A DNA stretch of 64,000 nt from NCBI GenBank assembly GCA_024102635.1, contig JAGFJO010000111.1:1-64000 (forward strand), written 5' to 3'. The position numbers and the translations under genes are program-made. The notes under the pieces are model-generated. The model was given only the letters and a program-made list of their open reading frames with translations, was not told where the DNA came from and did not search any database. Of the stretch, positions 25,872-34,768 are shown piece after piece; the first letter of the stretch is position 1; the number at the start of each line of letters is the position of its first letter. This stretch comes from Deltaproteobacteria bacterium (lineage in GTDB: Bacteria; Bdellovibrionota_C; UBA2361; JAGFJO01).

Positions 25872-26969
25872 TTGAAGTCGCTAAGGCTATTTCGAGCTCT
25901 AACAGTGCTGGTAATGCTGCTGATCGTGCTGCGTGTAGTGGCCGCAATAATGCCTTCGGCGCAGTTCGGCGAGCAGTTCCATCCGGCACAAACCCCGGCC
26001 GCGCCGTTATTCGACCGCTCCCAAGCTGTGGAAAGCGTGCTCATCGGAGGTGATGGCGGGCGTATGCATCGGCGCATGGGGACTGCGATGGCTTCCTGGC
26101 TCGAGAGATCGCCCCGTCAGCGTAGCGCTCTTTTCCTAGGTGACAACATTTATCCCGCCGGAATGCCCGACCCATCTCAGGCACGCGAGTACGAGCGCGC
26201 GGAGGAGTCTTTGAGACGCCATATCCTTCCACTCAAGCCGCTGGGAGTGAATTTCCTTTTTATACCCGGAAACCACGATTGGGACTTTGAAGGAGAGATG
26301 GGTTTTGATCGGATTCTGAGACAGCAGGAGTGGTTAAATAGAGAATTGGGGCCGGGCCACTTTTCCCCGAAGGGTGGTTGCGGCGGGCCCGGATTGGTAA
26401 AGCTTACCGATCATGTGCAAGCGTTAGTCTTCGATACGCAGTGGTGGTTGCACCAGGCACAGAGGGGGGAGTCTAAGGAAGCCGGCTGTGAGGCCTCGAC
26501 ACCTGAAGAGATGAGAGAATTGGTGAATAGGCATCTTTCGGCAACTCCTTCGAATGTTATTACAATTGTTTCGACACACCATCCTTTCCGCACCTATGGA
26601 CGTCACGGGCGTTCAACGCGATGTCCTTCGGGAAGTTTATGTCCCGAGAATAAGCAAATGGTGGCAGAACTATCCGCGATGGTTGAGCCGTTCAATCCCT
26701 TGATCTGCGCCGGAGGTCACGACCACGGATTGCAGTTAATAGACGGCGGAGAGCGGGGGTGCAGGTACTACGTTGTGTCCGGTGCTATTTCGGACACAAC
26801 ATCAGTCAGTTACGACGAAGGAACTTTATATGCATCAGATTTGCGCGGATTCATGATGCTAGACCGCACCAGAGACGGTGCATTCTATCTTTCAATCATA
26901 ACGGTGCAGCTTACAGGAGACTCTCAGTATCACGACCAAGTTGAGTTCTCGCTTGCGATATCCAAATAA
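25872..26969 (+). CDS. Metallophosphoesterase (acid phosphatase-like), membrane-anchored
   Basis: The 365-residue protein starts with a hydrophobic helix (ALTVLVMLLIVLRVVAAIM, about 8-26), which may be a signal anchor. The calcineurin-like domain shows all five metal-binding blocks: GGDGG, LGDNIYP, GNHDWD, THHPF and GGHDHGLQ. It resembles purple acid phosphatase type 5 in the DNIYPAG segment. The catalytic part is predicted to lie in the periplasm. Start is TTG (25872), 2 nt after the TlpA-like gene, so they may be one operon. It is convergent with the kinase gene at 11 nt. Confidence 0.88.
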   Translation: MKSLRLFRALTVLVMLLIVLRVVAAIMPSAQFGEQFHPAQTPAAPLFDRSQAVESVLIGGDGGRMHRRMGTAMASWLERSPRQRSALFLGDNIYPAGMPDPSQAREYERAEESLRRHILPLKPLGVNFLFIPGNHDWDFEGEMGFDRILRQQEWLNRELGPGHFSPKGGCGGPGLVKLTDHVQALVFDTQWWLHQAQRGESKEAGCEASTPEEMRELVNRHLSATPSNVITIVSTHHPFRTYGRHGRSTRCPSGSLCPENKQMVAELSAMVEPFNPLICAGGHDHGLQLIDGGERGCRYYVVSGAISDTTSVSYDEGTLYASDLRGFMMLDRTRDGAFYLSIITVQLTGDSQYHDQVEFSLAISK

Positions 26970-26980
26970 CACCCCTCAGC

Positions 26981-28831
26981 TCAGCGGTAGAGGGGGATGG
27001 CATAACGCTTCGAAAGAAAATTCTCAAGCCCCTTTCGCTGCCAATCAGAGAGCTGTCTGTTGAAAACGGCAAACTCAGTAAGATCCCCGCTAAAAAAATC
27101 AGTGGGTGTAGAATTGTCCCACTCTTGGCCTATAACGGCCTGAGTAGCCCCTTGAAAGCTTAATTTACCGTCGAAGAGTACCCGCGCGATGCGAAAACCG
27201 TTTTGATAGATCTCAAGCTCTTGCTCACTGAAAAGAAATAAGTAGATGGCAAAATTGTGAATATTGGAATAGTAAGGCTCGTTCTCGAGATAAATTCCTC
27301 TGTTATCGATATCATTTCGCCGTACCCAGATACGTCTGTGCCGTGTGAAACCAACCCTTACAAGATCTACCAACCTATTGCCGGTATAGGCAGCGAAAAG
27401 CCATTGCGGTTTACTGTCACGGGTGCGGGCTACGAATGCGATGCTAATTCCGGATCCGTCTTTCAACGCGCCGGCGATGCCGTCGGCAATAAAAAAATCA
27501 TTCTGCCCATCAAACCTGACGGCCGGAAAACCGTTTAGCGCTGCGTACTGTAATACCGGCTGGCGGCTATGGTCCGGTTGAGAAATAACGACGCTACTAG
27601 TGCCGGCACTGCTTTTCCAAACATTAATGGCGGAGCCATTACCCACAGTCAGGCTTGACGATTCGAAATGAGCCACTAGGCCCGGAATACTCGAGGGTGT
27701 CGCTGCCCGCAGGCTGGCCATTCTATCATACCAGATGTATGCCGTTGTTATAGCCATTGCCACCAAAGTGATCACTGAGTAGATCCAGATCTTCCTTGGG
27801 GTCGTCATTTTCTTTAGAAAGATTGCGGTAGATGTGCCGATGGCGCTACTGCCTATACGCCTTGTAATCCCCGAAATTATGCTTTCAGGATTCCCAAGTG
27901 GGGTATAGGTAACTGAACTTCTGTGAAAGAGCGAGTCTACAGGGAGATTCGCGGTCAGGTCGGCTGATCCTTCGCCGGTGGCCGATTCATTTGAAGAGTT
28001 CCATTCGCCCTCAAGGGCTTTTAGGTCGCGGGACATATCTTCTGCCGATTGATAGCGGCGCGACAGGTCAAAAGACATAGCCTTCTCGACGATGCCGATA
28101 AGACGCGAATCCACATCCGGGGCCAGTTGAAATAAAGGAGTGGGTTTATGATGCAAGCGATCGCGTAGGACTGCGAGCGCATCCTCGGAAGGATAAGGCG
28201 ACTGTCCTCCGATGAGCTCGTAACCTATCACTCCCAAGGCAAATATATCGCCTCGATGGTCACAGTCTCCGGTTTGAAGATATTCAGGAGCTAAGTAGCG
28301 CGGTGTGCCAACCGCGGCCCCGTTGTTAGTAAGAGTGGCGGAGTCGGAGAGCCGGGCGACGCCGAAATCACTTATTTTAACGGTTCCATCACTGGTCAAC
28401 AGAATGTTAGCCGGCTTGAGGTCTCGGTGAATTATTGAACGCGCATGTATAGCGGCGAGCCCTTCCGAAATCTGGCGCAGAAATCGCATCGCCCCGTGTT
28501 GTGTGGCCCGCCTATTCTGCATGCGCTGCAGTAAGTCACCGCCATTGACATACTCCATTGCATAGGCTTGATAGGTATCCTCATCAAAGTACTCGTACGC
28601 GCGCACCACATTTATGTGGTTTATGGAATACGAAGCGATTATCTCCTGGCGGAATCGTTTGACTGCTTGGGGCTTTACTAACACTCCGGGGTAAAGGATC
28701 TTAAGCGCGACAAGAAAGTCACGATGCGTTGCATCGCATGCAAGATATACGGCCCCGGCCGCCCCAGCGCCAAGGCTCTTGATGATTTCGTATCGCTTGC
28801 CGAAGAGAGATCCCGGCTGCAGGCTCCACAT
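26981..28831 (-). CDS. Membrane Ser/Thr protein kinase with C-terminal LamG-like domain
   Basis: The 616-residue protein has a Hanks-type kinase domain (about 12-270): GAGAAGAVY loop, Lys in VALKILYP, HRDLKPANIL, DFGVARL and APEYLQTGD. A membrane helix lies near 347-369 (WIYSVITLVAMAITTAYIW). The outside part (about 385-616) is a concanavalin/LamG-like β-sandwich with GLVAHFESSSL, VWKSSAG and FPAVRFDGQNDFF. The arrangement is that of a receptor kinase with a carbohydrate- or ligand-binding sensor in the periplasm. No PASTA repeats. No phosphatase of the PP2C type is adjacent, but the convergent metallophosphatase is 11 nt away. Confidence 0.9.
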   Translation of the reverse strand: MWSLQPGSLFGKRYEIIKSLGAGAAGAVYLACDATHRDFLVALKILYPGVLVKPQAVKRFRQEIIASYSINHINVVRAYEYFDEDTYQAYAMEYVNGGDLLQRMQNRRATQHGAMRFLRQISEGLAAIHARSIIHRDLKPANILLTSDGTVKISDFGVARLSDSATLTNNGAAVGTPRYLAPEYLQTGDCDHRGDIFALGVIGYELIGGQSPYPSEDALAVLRDRLHHKPTPLFQLAPDVDSRLIGIVEKAMSFDLSRRYQSAEDMSRDLKALEGEWNSSNESATGEGSADLTANLPVDSLFHRSSVTYTPLGNPESIISGITRRIGSSAIGTSTAIFLKKMTTPRKIWIYSVITLVAMAITTAYIWYDRMASLRAATPSSIPGLVAHFESSSLTVGNGSAINVWKSSAGTSSVVISQPDHSRQPVLQYAALNGFPAVRFDGQNDFFIADGIAGALKDGSGISIAFVARTRDSKPQWLFAAYTGNRLVDLVRVGFTRHRRIWVRRNDIDNRGIYLENEPYYSNIHNFAIYLFLFSEQELEIYQNGFRIARVLFDGKLSFQGATQAVIGQEWDNSTPTDFFSGDLTEFAVFNRQLSDWQRKGLENFLSKRYAIPLYR

Positions 28832-29042
28832 AGTCCTATCTCTTAATGCAATACTATTAAGTTTCGGATCGGAGGAAACCGTCTAAATCTTTAAGTAAAG
28901 CCTGTGATTAGGCGTAACTAATAGAGCTGCCTCAGTCTTCACGAAAAAGAAGTGAAATCTTGCCCCCTTAGATTAAGAGAGCCTGACGGCGTAGTGAGAC
29001 AATGATTTAAAATTCGGAACCATACCCTCTTTGTTGTGGATA

Positions 29043-29819
29043 CTAAGAGCATTCTAGAGCTACATCACCATCCGTGGAGCTTAGGCTGATGGACTGCAAA
29101 GCTCCATCGTCAACCTCGACCTCCCCCTCGCTTTGGACTATAGCCGCAGGCGCGCCGTTTTGGGCAATGCTAAGAGCTGCCTGTGCCTCATCACCATTTA
29201 CATTAATAGTGGAAGAGAAAACCACCTCGTGCCCACCGGTAACGCTGTCGGCGTCGAAAGAGATACTAAACGAATTGTTGGACGACTGAGCGGTAGAGAT
29301 TGAGTTTGCGACGAATTCAACCGAGTTGTCGCCGTTCAGTCCGGTCGTAAGAGTGCAGTCTAAAGTACCGCTCAGGTTGGAGGAGAATACTGCTCCATTG
29401 ATCACGGTAGTGAATTCGCGATTCGGGTGAAGCAGTTTGGCGATCACAGTGTAATTGAAGGGTAGAGCGGCTGTTTGGGGACCGATCTCTATACCTATCG
29501 GGCCCGGCAGCTCCTTTGATCGTATCTGTGAGGTGAAGAAATGTCTGTTGATAAAGAAATCAAACTGAATTGGCAGATGTTGGTACTCCACGTGAGCGAC
29601 GTAGGCGTCTACGAGCAGTTTCACTCTTTCGCCTTCAACGACCGGCGTAACGGATAAAGATGGCGAGCGCCGTTTTGAGTCAAGGTCGCCGCTTATTCCC
29701 TCTGATGTCAGTGTGACGGCGGACTGCGCAGAAGCGCTCTCTGAAAGAGCTGTCAGTACGGCAGCATTGCATGCAGCAAGAAAAGCAAGCGCAACTAGTT
29801 TAGAGTGAATCGTGAACAT
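29043..29819 (-). CDS. Secreted β-rich protein, unknown function
   Basis: A 258-residue orphan. The first 31 residues are a signal peptide (LVALAFLAAC, SESASA-Q); both a lipobox-like LAAC at residue 17 and a signal peptidase I site at ASAQ can be argued. The mature protein is acidic and rich in Ser, Thr and Val, alternating in the manner of β-sandwich proteins, with Cys in LDCTLT and a Cys next to the C-terminal residue. SD GGTGGGGGG precedes the ATG. Nothing in the neighbourhood explains it. Confidence 0.68.
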   Translation of the reverse strand: MFTIHSKLVALAFLAACNAAVLTALSESASAQSAVTLTSEGISGDLDSKRRSPSLSVTPVVEGERVKLLVDAYVAHVEYQHLPIQFDFFINRHFFTSQIRSKELPGPIGIEIGPQTAALPFNYTVIAKLLHPNREFTTVINGAVFSSNLSGTLDCTLTTGLNGDNSVEFVANSISTAQSSNNSFSISFDADSVTGGHEVVFSSTINVNGDEAQAALSIAQNGAPAAIVQSEGEVEVDDGALQSISLSSTDGDVALECS

Positions 29820-30020
29820 TACTTAACCCCCCACCTTAAAAAAACACCGATCAGTTAGATGCCGGTTGAAATGGATGAAGCGCGATAAACCTAGCGCCCC
29901 TTATAACACGCCGTTCTAGCACCTGTAAATATAGTTTTATGAGTGACGATTATTGCTAGGTAGGCAGGGGGCTTAAACTTTTGCATAATCAGACAGGTGG
30001 TTTGAGTACCGGCTGTAATA

Positions 30021-30515
30021 ATGACCTTGCTATCCGAAAGCCTTAGTCAAAAATTCCTTCGGCGTTTTACTTTATCTTTGCTATTTATGTCCGCTTACGG
30101 TTGCGGCGTGATTAGAGAGCGTGAAGATAACTCTCCTGAACTTGCTTCGATTATCAGCAAGCCGCTCCCGCCCGAGAAAAACGAGGAGTTGCTCACCGAG
30201 GTAGGAGAGAACTGGCTTTTTGGACAAGGACTTGGGAGTACCGCTCTCACTGCCGGTTCAATATTTGTTTTTCCCCCTTATGCGCTGTATGTTGTGGGCA
30301 ACGGTATCCTGACGATCAGCGGCTATGAGCCGCTCTACATTACGGACGCGCTGCCCCAGTCCGAGAAAGAGGGGTTTAACGATATTTATGATTCAGTGAC
30401 CGGCGCGCCCGGGCGCTTCACCGCTGCGGTTGCCGGCAAGGAGTACCGCACTGAAGAGGCTGCTAAGCAGCGCCTTCACTCGCTGCTTTCGGAGGAGGCA
30501 GATCAGGCGCAGTAA
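30021..30515 (+). CDS. Small lipoprotein, unknown
   Basis: The 164-residue protein has a signal peptide with lipobox MSAYGC (Cys near residue 28). A short acidic region follows, then a hydrophobic stretch ALTAGSIFVFPPYALYVVGNGIL (about 73-95) that may form a membrane hairpin. The rest is polar. No motif is recognised. nadK lies 103 nt downstream and may share its transcript. Confidence 0.65.
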   Translation: MTLLSESLSQKFLRRFTLSLLFMSAYGCGVIREREDNSPELASIISKPLPPEKNEELLTEVGENWLFGQGLGSTALTAGSIFVFPPYALYVVGNGILTISGYEPLYITDALPQSEKEGFNDIYDSVTGAPGRFTAAVAGKEYRTEEAAKQRLHSLLSEEADQAQ

Positions 30516-30617
30516 AATAGCTATGGTTTTTATTCTGAAAGATAAAAATGCCGTGATTCGCCGCCGAGCTGTAGATGGGGCCGAGTCAAACTTAGTGCGC
30601 AGGGGACAAATATAGCA

Positions 30618-31505
30618 ATGGCGCTCATCGGTCTCGTTGTAAAACCTGGTATTCCCAAGGCACTAGATCTAGCGGCTGAGTTAATCCTGTGGAGCGAAGA
30701 GAAAAATCACGGCCTGCTGTTGGAATCCAACACCGCCAAGATTGTAGGACGGCGGGTCAAAAGCAAGCAGCTCTCGTCATGCCCACCTGAACAGCTCGCG
30801 CTGTCGGCCGATCCGATAGTTACGCTCGGCGGAGACGGTACTCTAATAGGCATCGCCAGATATGTCGAAGGCCGCTCTCCAGTAATGATCGGGGTAAACT
30901 TCGGTCATCTAGGCTTTTTGACGGAGATCTCTCCGGACGAGTTATTTGTTGTTCTTGAGAGCGTGCTGTCGAACGGTGTCAGATATGCGGACCGCTCTAT
31001 GCTTTCGGCCTGCGTGCTGCGCGAAGGAAAGCAGGTTTATAGCTCGCAAGTTGTAAATGATGCAGTGGTGCAGAAGGGGGTTAAGGAGAAGCTTCTTGAG
31101 CTCGACCTGGAGGTAAATGGAGAGGACGTGACCCGCATCCGTGCCGACGGGGTGATTGTCTCAACCCCTACAGGCTCCACGGCTTACTCCCTTTCAGCCG
31201 GAGGATCGATAGTCCACCCGACTCTTGAGGTATCGTTAGTCACTCCAATATGTGCCCATTCTCTCACCAATAGACCTCTGATTCTCGGCATGGATGCGGA
31301 GATCTGTGTTACGATTCCGCAGTATGAGGGGCAGGTGTTTTTGATAATAGATGGGCAGGTGTCTTTCGAGCTCAAAGTAGGAGACAGGCTTAGCGTAACG
31401 CGAGCTCAGAATCGAGTAAGATTCGTTCGCTCACCGGCAAAGAGTTACTTCGAAATTCTGAGAACTAAGCTTAATTGGGGGGTTGCTAACAAAGCCGAGC
31501 TTTAA
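30618..31505 (+). CDS. nadK: NAD kinase
   Basis: The 295-residue cytoplasmic enzyme makes NADP from NAD and ATP. Motifs are the GGDGT loop (TLGGDGTLIGIAR, near residue 71), NFGHLGFLTE, VNDAVVQKG, ADGVIVSTPTGSTAYSLSAGG and PLILGMDAEI. ATG with AGGGGA upstream. recN follows about 100 nt later on the same strand, as in several proteobacteria (nadK-recN). Confidence 0.96.
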   Translation: MALIGLVVKPGIPKALDLAAELILWSEEKNHGLLLESNTAKIVGRRVKSKQLSSCPPEQLALSADPIVTLGGDGTLIGIARYVEGRSPVMIGVNFGHLGFLTEISPDELFVVLESVLSNGVRYADRSMLSACVLREGKQVYSSQVVNDAVVQKGVKEKLLELDLEVNGEDVTRIRADGVIVSTPTGSTAYSLSAGGSIVHPTLEVSLVTPICAHSLTNRPLILGMDAEICVTIPQYEGQVFLIIDGQVSFELKVGDRLSVTRAQNRVRFVRSPAKSYFEILRTKLNWGVANKAEL

Positions 31506-31604
31506 TGTGTCTGGCGCACGCGCCGCGGTGTGATCGCCAGCCAGACCGGCTCCTTTAGATATGTTAAACCGGGATTGAAGAACAGCAGCGGTAAGTTAAG
31601 CAGT

Positions 31605-33248
31605 ATGCTGACGGCAATTGAGATATCCAACTTCGCGATAATCGAACATCAGACAATCGGCTTTTCGCCGGGACTTAACGTCATTAGCGGAGAAACTGGC
31701 GCCGGCAAGTCTATTATATTGAGTGCTCTGGAGATAATTTTGGGGGGCAAGCCGAAAGTCTCTTCGATCCGCGCTGCCGCGGATCAGCTTGAGGTGCAAG
31801 CGCATTTTGATCTTGGGGTTCTTCCGGCGCAGATAAAAAATGAACTGCCTGACTCGGTGCGCGGAGACGAACTGCTTATTAGCCGTTCCTTCAACCGGCA
31901 TGGCAAGGGACGGGTGTATTTTAATGGACGTCTGGCTTCAGCTGCCCTGCTTGAGGAGGTTTCGGGAAAGCTGGTGAACATCTGCCGTCAAGGGCAGCAG
32001 ATGCTGCTTTTGGAGCCTCGTTATCATAGAGAATTGATTGATGACTTCGGGACTCCAAGCGACCTGCTTAGCGAGATGTCGGAAGCAATGCGCAGCTGCC
32101 GGGAGCTTCAGGAGCTTTTTGATAAAGCCGCTGCTCTTAAGAGGGATTTCGTGCGACGTCAGAATGAAATCAACGAGATCATAAGCGATCTTCAGCCACT
32201 CTCGCTGCGCGCGGGCTTGCGAGCCGAGCTGGAGACAAGTATACGGAGATTGGAAGGCTCCGAACGGCTGGTTGAGAATCTGCAGCAGGCATTGGCGCTG
32301 CTCGAGGGAGAACAGGGTATACTGACACAGCTATCCTTATGCCAACCCCGTTTTTTGCAAGCCGCCCGGCTTGATCCCGACGCAGCTTCTTTTTCGGAAC
32401 GCGCAGCGTCACTTAAGACGGAAGCCGACGATCTGGCGCACTCCATCTCCGAACACCTATACAAGATCGACATTGATCAGCAGTCGCTCTCGGAGCTTCG
32501 CGATCGGCTTGCTAATGTTGCCCGGATGGAGCGGAAATACCGCTGCGCTGACGATGAGCTTCTCCAGGTTCTGGTAGGGGCGGAGCGTGAAATGACAGTT
32601 GCGCCTGAGCTTGATGCCGGCAAGCTGGAAGGACAGTTGAGCGCGGCGCGCGTGCGGGCCGAAGAGCTAGCTCGCCGTCTAAGCACAGTTCGAAGAGAGT
32701 CGGCGGAGCGTTTGGTGAAAGCGATCGAAGCGGATTTGGCGGAGCTGAATATGCCCGACGTAAGGCTTTCCGTGGCAATTGAAAAGGCGGAATTAAACTC
32801 GACGGGGTGCGACAGAATTGAGTTCTTGATCTCGACCAATAAGGGTGAACCCTACAAAGCACTAAAACACGTCGCATCCGGCGGCGAGCTGAGCCGCGTA
32901 ATGCTCGCTCTTAAAAAGAATTTGCGCGACCGCTCCAACGTAAATGTGTTGGTATTCGACGAAGTGGACAGTGGCGTTTCAGGAAAAGTCGCTAGGGCGA
33001 TGGGCCGAAAATTAAGAGAGTTGGCACAGAACTCGCAGGTAATATGCATAACTCACCTGGCTCAGATTGCATCGCTCGCAGACCACCACTTGCTGGTTGA
33101 TAAAAAAGTCGGTGAGCGCACCGTAAGCATAGTAAGAGAGATTCAGGGAAAAGAAAAAGTCGAAGAAATTGCAAGAATGCTGGCTGGTTATAAGGTTACT
33201 AAGGCAGCACGAGAGTCGGCCAAAGAGTTACTGGCATCTAAGAACTAG
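31605..33248 (+). CDS. recN: DNA repair protein RecN
   Basis: A 547-residue SMC-like ATPase for double-strand break repair. Walker A GETGAGKS at residues 29-36, a central coiled coil (about 150-370), the ABC signature ASGGELSRVMLA and Walker B VLVFDEVDSGVSG near the C-terminus, and ITHLAQIA. Internal ATG 31605 gives the family's normal N-terminus MLTAIEISNFAIIE; 25 further in-frame codons upstream look non-family. It is adjacent to nadK. Confidence 0.95.
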   Translation: MLTAIEISNFAIIEHQTIGFSPGLNVISGETGAGKSIILSALEIILGGKPKVSSIRAAADQLEVQAHFDLGVLPAQIKNELPDSVRGDELLISRSFNRHGKGRVYFNGRLASAALLEEVSGKLVNICRQGQQMLLLEPRYHRELIDDFGTPSDLLSEMSEAMRSCRELQELFDKAAALKRDFVRRQNEINEIISDLQPLSLRAGLRAELETSIRRLEGSERLVENLQQALALLEGEQGILTQLSLCQPRFLQAARLDPDAASFSERAASLKTEADDLAHSISEHLYKIDIDQQSLSELRDRLANVARMERKYRCADDELLQVLVGAEREMTVAPELDAGKLEGQLSAARVRAEELARRLSTVRRESAERLVKAIEADLAELNMPDVRLSVAIEKAELNSTGCDRIEFLISTNKGEPYKALKHVASGGELSRVMLALKKNLRDRSNVNVLVFDEVDSGVSGKVARAMGRKLRELAQNSQVICITHLAQIASLADHHLLVDKKVGERTVSIVREIQGKEKVEEIARMLAGYKVTKAARESAKELLASKN

Positions 33249-33416
33249 TGATACGTCTCTCATATTCAACAAACGCCGTTTTTTGAAGTGGGGGTAGGTT
33301 GCATTGACCGTCCGCAACTTTTTTCGTAGCTTGTGAGGTTCGACGGTCGCCGGAATGAGCATTCTAGAGGCCGGCAGCGATGAAGCAACGCTGCTCGGGG
33401 GTATTTGAGCTCATAT

Positions 33417-34463
33417 ATGAAAGGTAGGGCAAAATCAGAGAGATCGTCCAGGGCGCTTTCGTTATGGATAGTGCCTAGCGGCGATGGCAAGGTTAGAAAG
33501 CTCAGACTTTCCTATCTCTCTTTATTCCTTTTAGCGTGCGCAGCCGGAGCGATCACTGTCACCTTAGTCCTTCTTGCAGGCGATTACACCCGTACACATT
33601 GGCAGAGGCTGCGCGGATACATGCTGATGCGCCAGCTGGAAGCTGAAAGGGATGCGCTGGTATCGAGAGAAAACGAACTGCACCAGGAGATTGAGAATCT
33701 GCGACTGCTGCAAGCGCAATCCCTGGACTATGAAAGGGACGTCCGCCAGAAGTTGAGCGAGCTCTCCCAGGTCCTACAACGAGCCACTGATATAGATCTG
33801 GCTGAGGACGCCGGGTCGGAACAGGCCGCTCCTCTTGAAGGGGGAATCGGTGGGGCCGAACTCGACTGCACCGCGCCGGGAGCGGCTTTGGAGCGCTGTC
33901 CGGCAGCCGGCATTTTACTCAACCGTGCCATCGTTCCGGTAATGCCTGGTGAGCAGGTGGCTTTGCTTTCCGGGTTGGGAGGCGAGTCTCAGCCGGCCGC
34001 TGAAGGGCTCATCTCCTTGCTGGACCGATATGTAGAGTTTTTTGAAGCGCTGCCGCTCGGCAAGCCCTCGAGCGGAGGTAAAATAAGCTCGGGGTTTGGT
34101 TTTCGTTATTCGCCGTTTACACGGCACCTCAGTTTGCACGAGGGGATCGATATCTCCGTTGGGCATGGATCAGAGATTAGCGCAACGGCTGACGGCGTGG
34201 TGATAAATATCGAGAATAACCCCACCTATGGTTTAATGGTTGACGTTCAGCACAATGAGCGGCTCGTAACCCGCTATGCGCATCTTTCTAAAATAGCCGT
34301 CTCTTACCTTGAAAGTGTCAAGGCCGGCTCTCTGATTGGCTATTCCGGTTCCACCGGCCGGTCTACCGGGCCGCACCTTCACTACGAAGTACACGTAGAC
34401 GGAGAACCGAAAAATCCGAAAAAATTTATCAATCTTTCCGGCACTCTGAAGCAGCTACTATAG
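33417..34463 (+). CDS. Membrane-anchored M23 peptidase with coiled coil
   Basis: A 348-residue protein with one N-terminal membrane helix (YLSLFLLACAAGAITVTLVLL, about 33-53), a coiled coil (about 65-125), a low-complexity linker and a C-terminal M23 LytM domain. Zinc ligands are HEGID and HLHYEV; FGFRYSPF, GHGSEISATADG and YSGSTGRSTGPH also match. It cleaves peptide cross-links of peptidoglycan or, if regulated like NlpD, activates amidases; as all ligand residues are present it is probably active. Start ATG 33417 preferred over TTG 33405. Confidence 0.92.
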   Translation: MKGRAKSERSSRALSLWIVPSGDGKVRKLRLSYLSLFLLACAAGAITVTLVLLAGDYTRTHWQRLRGYMLMRQLEAERDALVSRENELHQEIENLRLLQAQSLDYERDVRQKLSELSQVLQRATDIDLAEDAGSEQAAPLEGGIGGAELDCTAPGAALERCPAAGILLNRAIVPVMPGEQVALLSGLGGESQPAAEGLISLLDRYVEFFEALPLGKPSSGGKISSGFGFRYSPFTRHLSLHEGIDISVGHGSEISATADGVVINIENNPTYGLMVDVQHNERLVTRYAHLSKIAVSYLESVKAGSLIGYSGSTGRSTGPHLHYEVHVDGEPKNPKKFINLSGTLKQLL

Positions 34464-34768
34464 TCCTCTTAGCGCGCAGAGAGCTTTTTACGGCTCTAAC
34501 TAGCCAGCAGTAATTAACTTTTGTCCCTGCTGGGCGCTTAAATGATCGGTAAAAACATAAAAGACAGTCCCAACTTGCTGAATCGAAAGTAATTTTATAG
34601 GAGCCGCTCTATTCCTTGTTGTCCCGGACGGTTGCCCGTTCCGGCAGCCTAGCACTGGCAGAGCGATTCTCCTTGCGAACTTTTTTTTAAGTGCGCTCTA
34701 GAAAATCCGCGAACTGTACGATCACTTAATTGGGCGGAATTGTACCGCTAGCGTTTTGGGGAATTTCA
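34464..34768. other. 305-bp intergenic region with several hairpins and a T8 run
   Basis: It contains the CCAGCAG/CTGCTGG stem (34504-34533), a stronger CCGGACGG-TTGC-CCGTTCCGG hairpin (about 34625-34645), complementary CGCTCT and AGAGCG flanking it, and T8 at 34681-34688. The last three together could be a small RNA with a terminal U-tract, or the attenuator/terminator of the M23 gene. No family is recognised and no ORF of use is seen. Confidence 0.4.

Noticed and set aside
30523-30615. 30-codon frame between the lipoprotein gene and nadK
   Set aside because: No SD and no recognisable product; basic residues are common in random frames here.
34590-34690. tRNA-Sec or SRP RNA in the structured intergenic region
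   Set aside because: No anticodon arm for Sec and no GGAA tetraloop/conserved SRP core could be placed.
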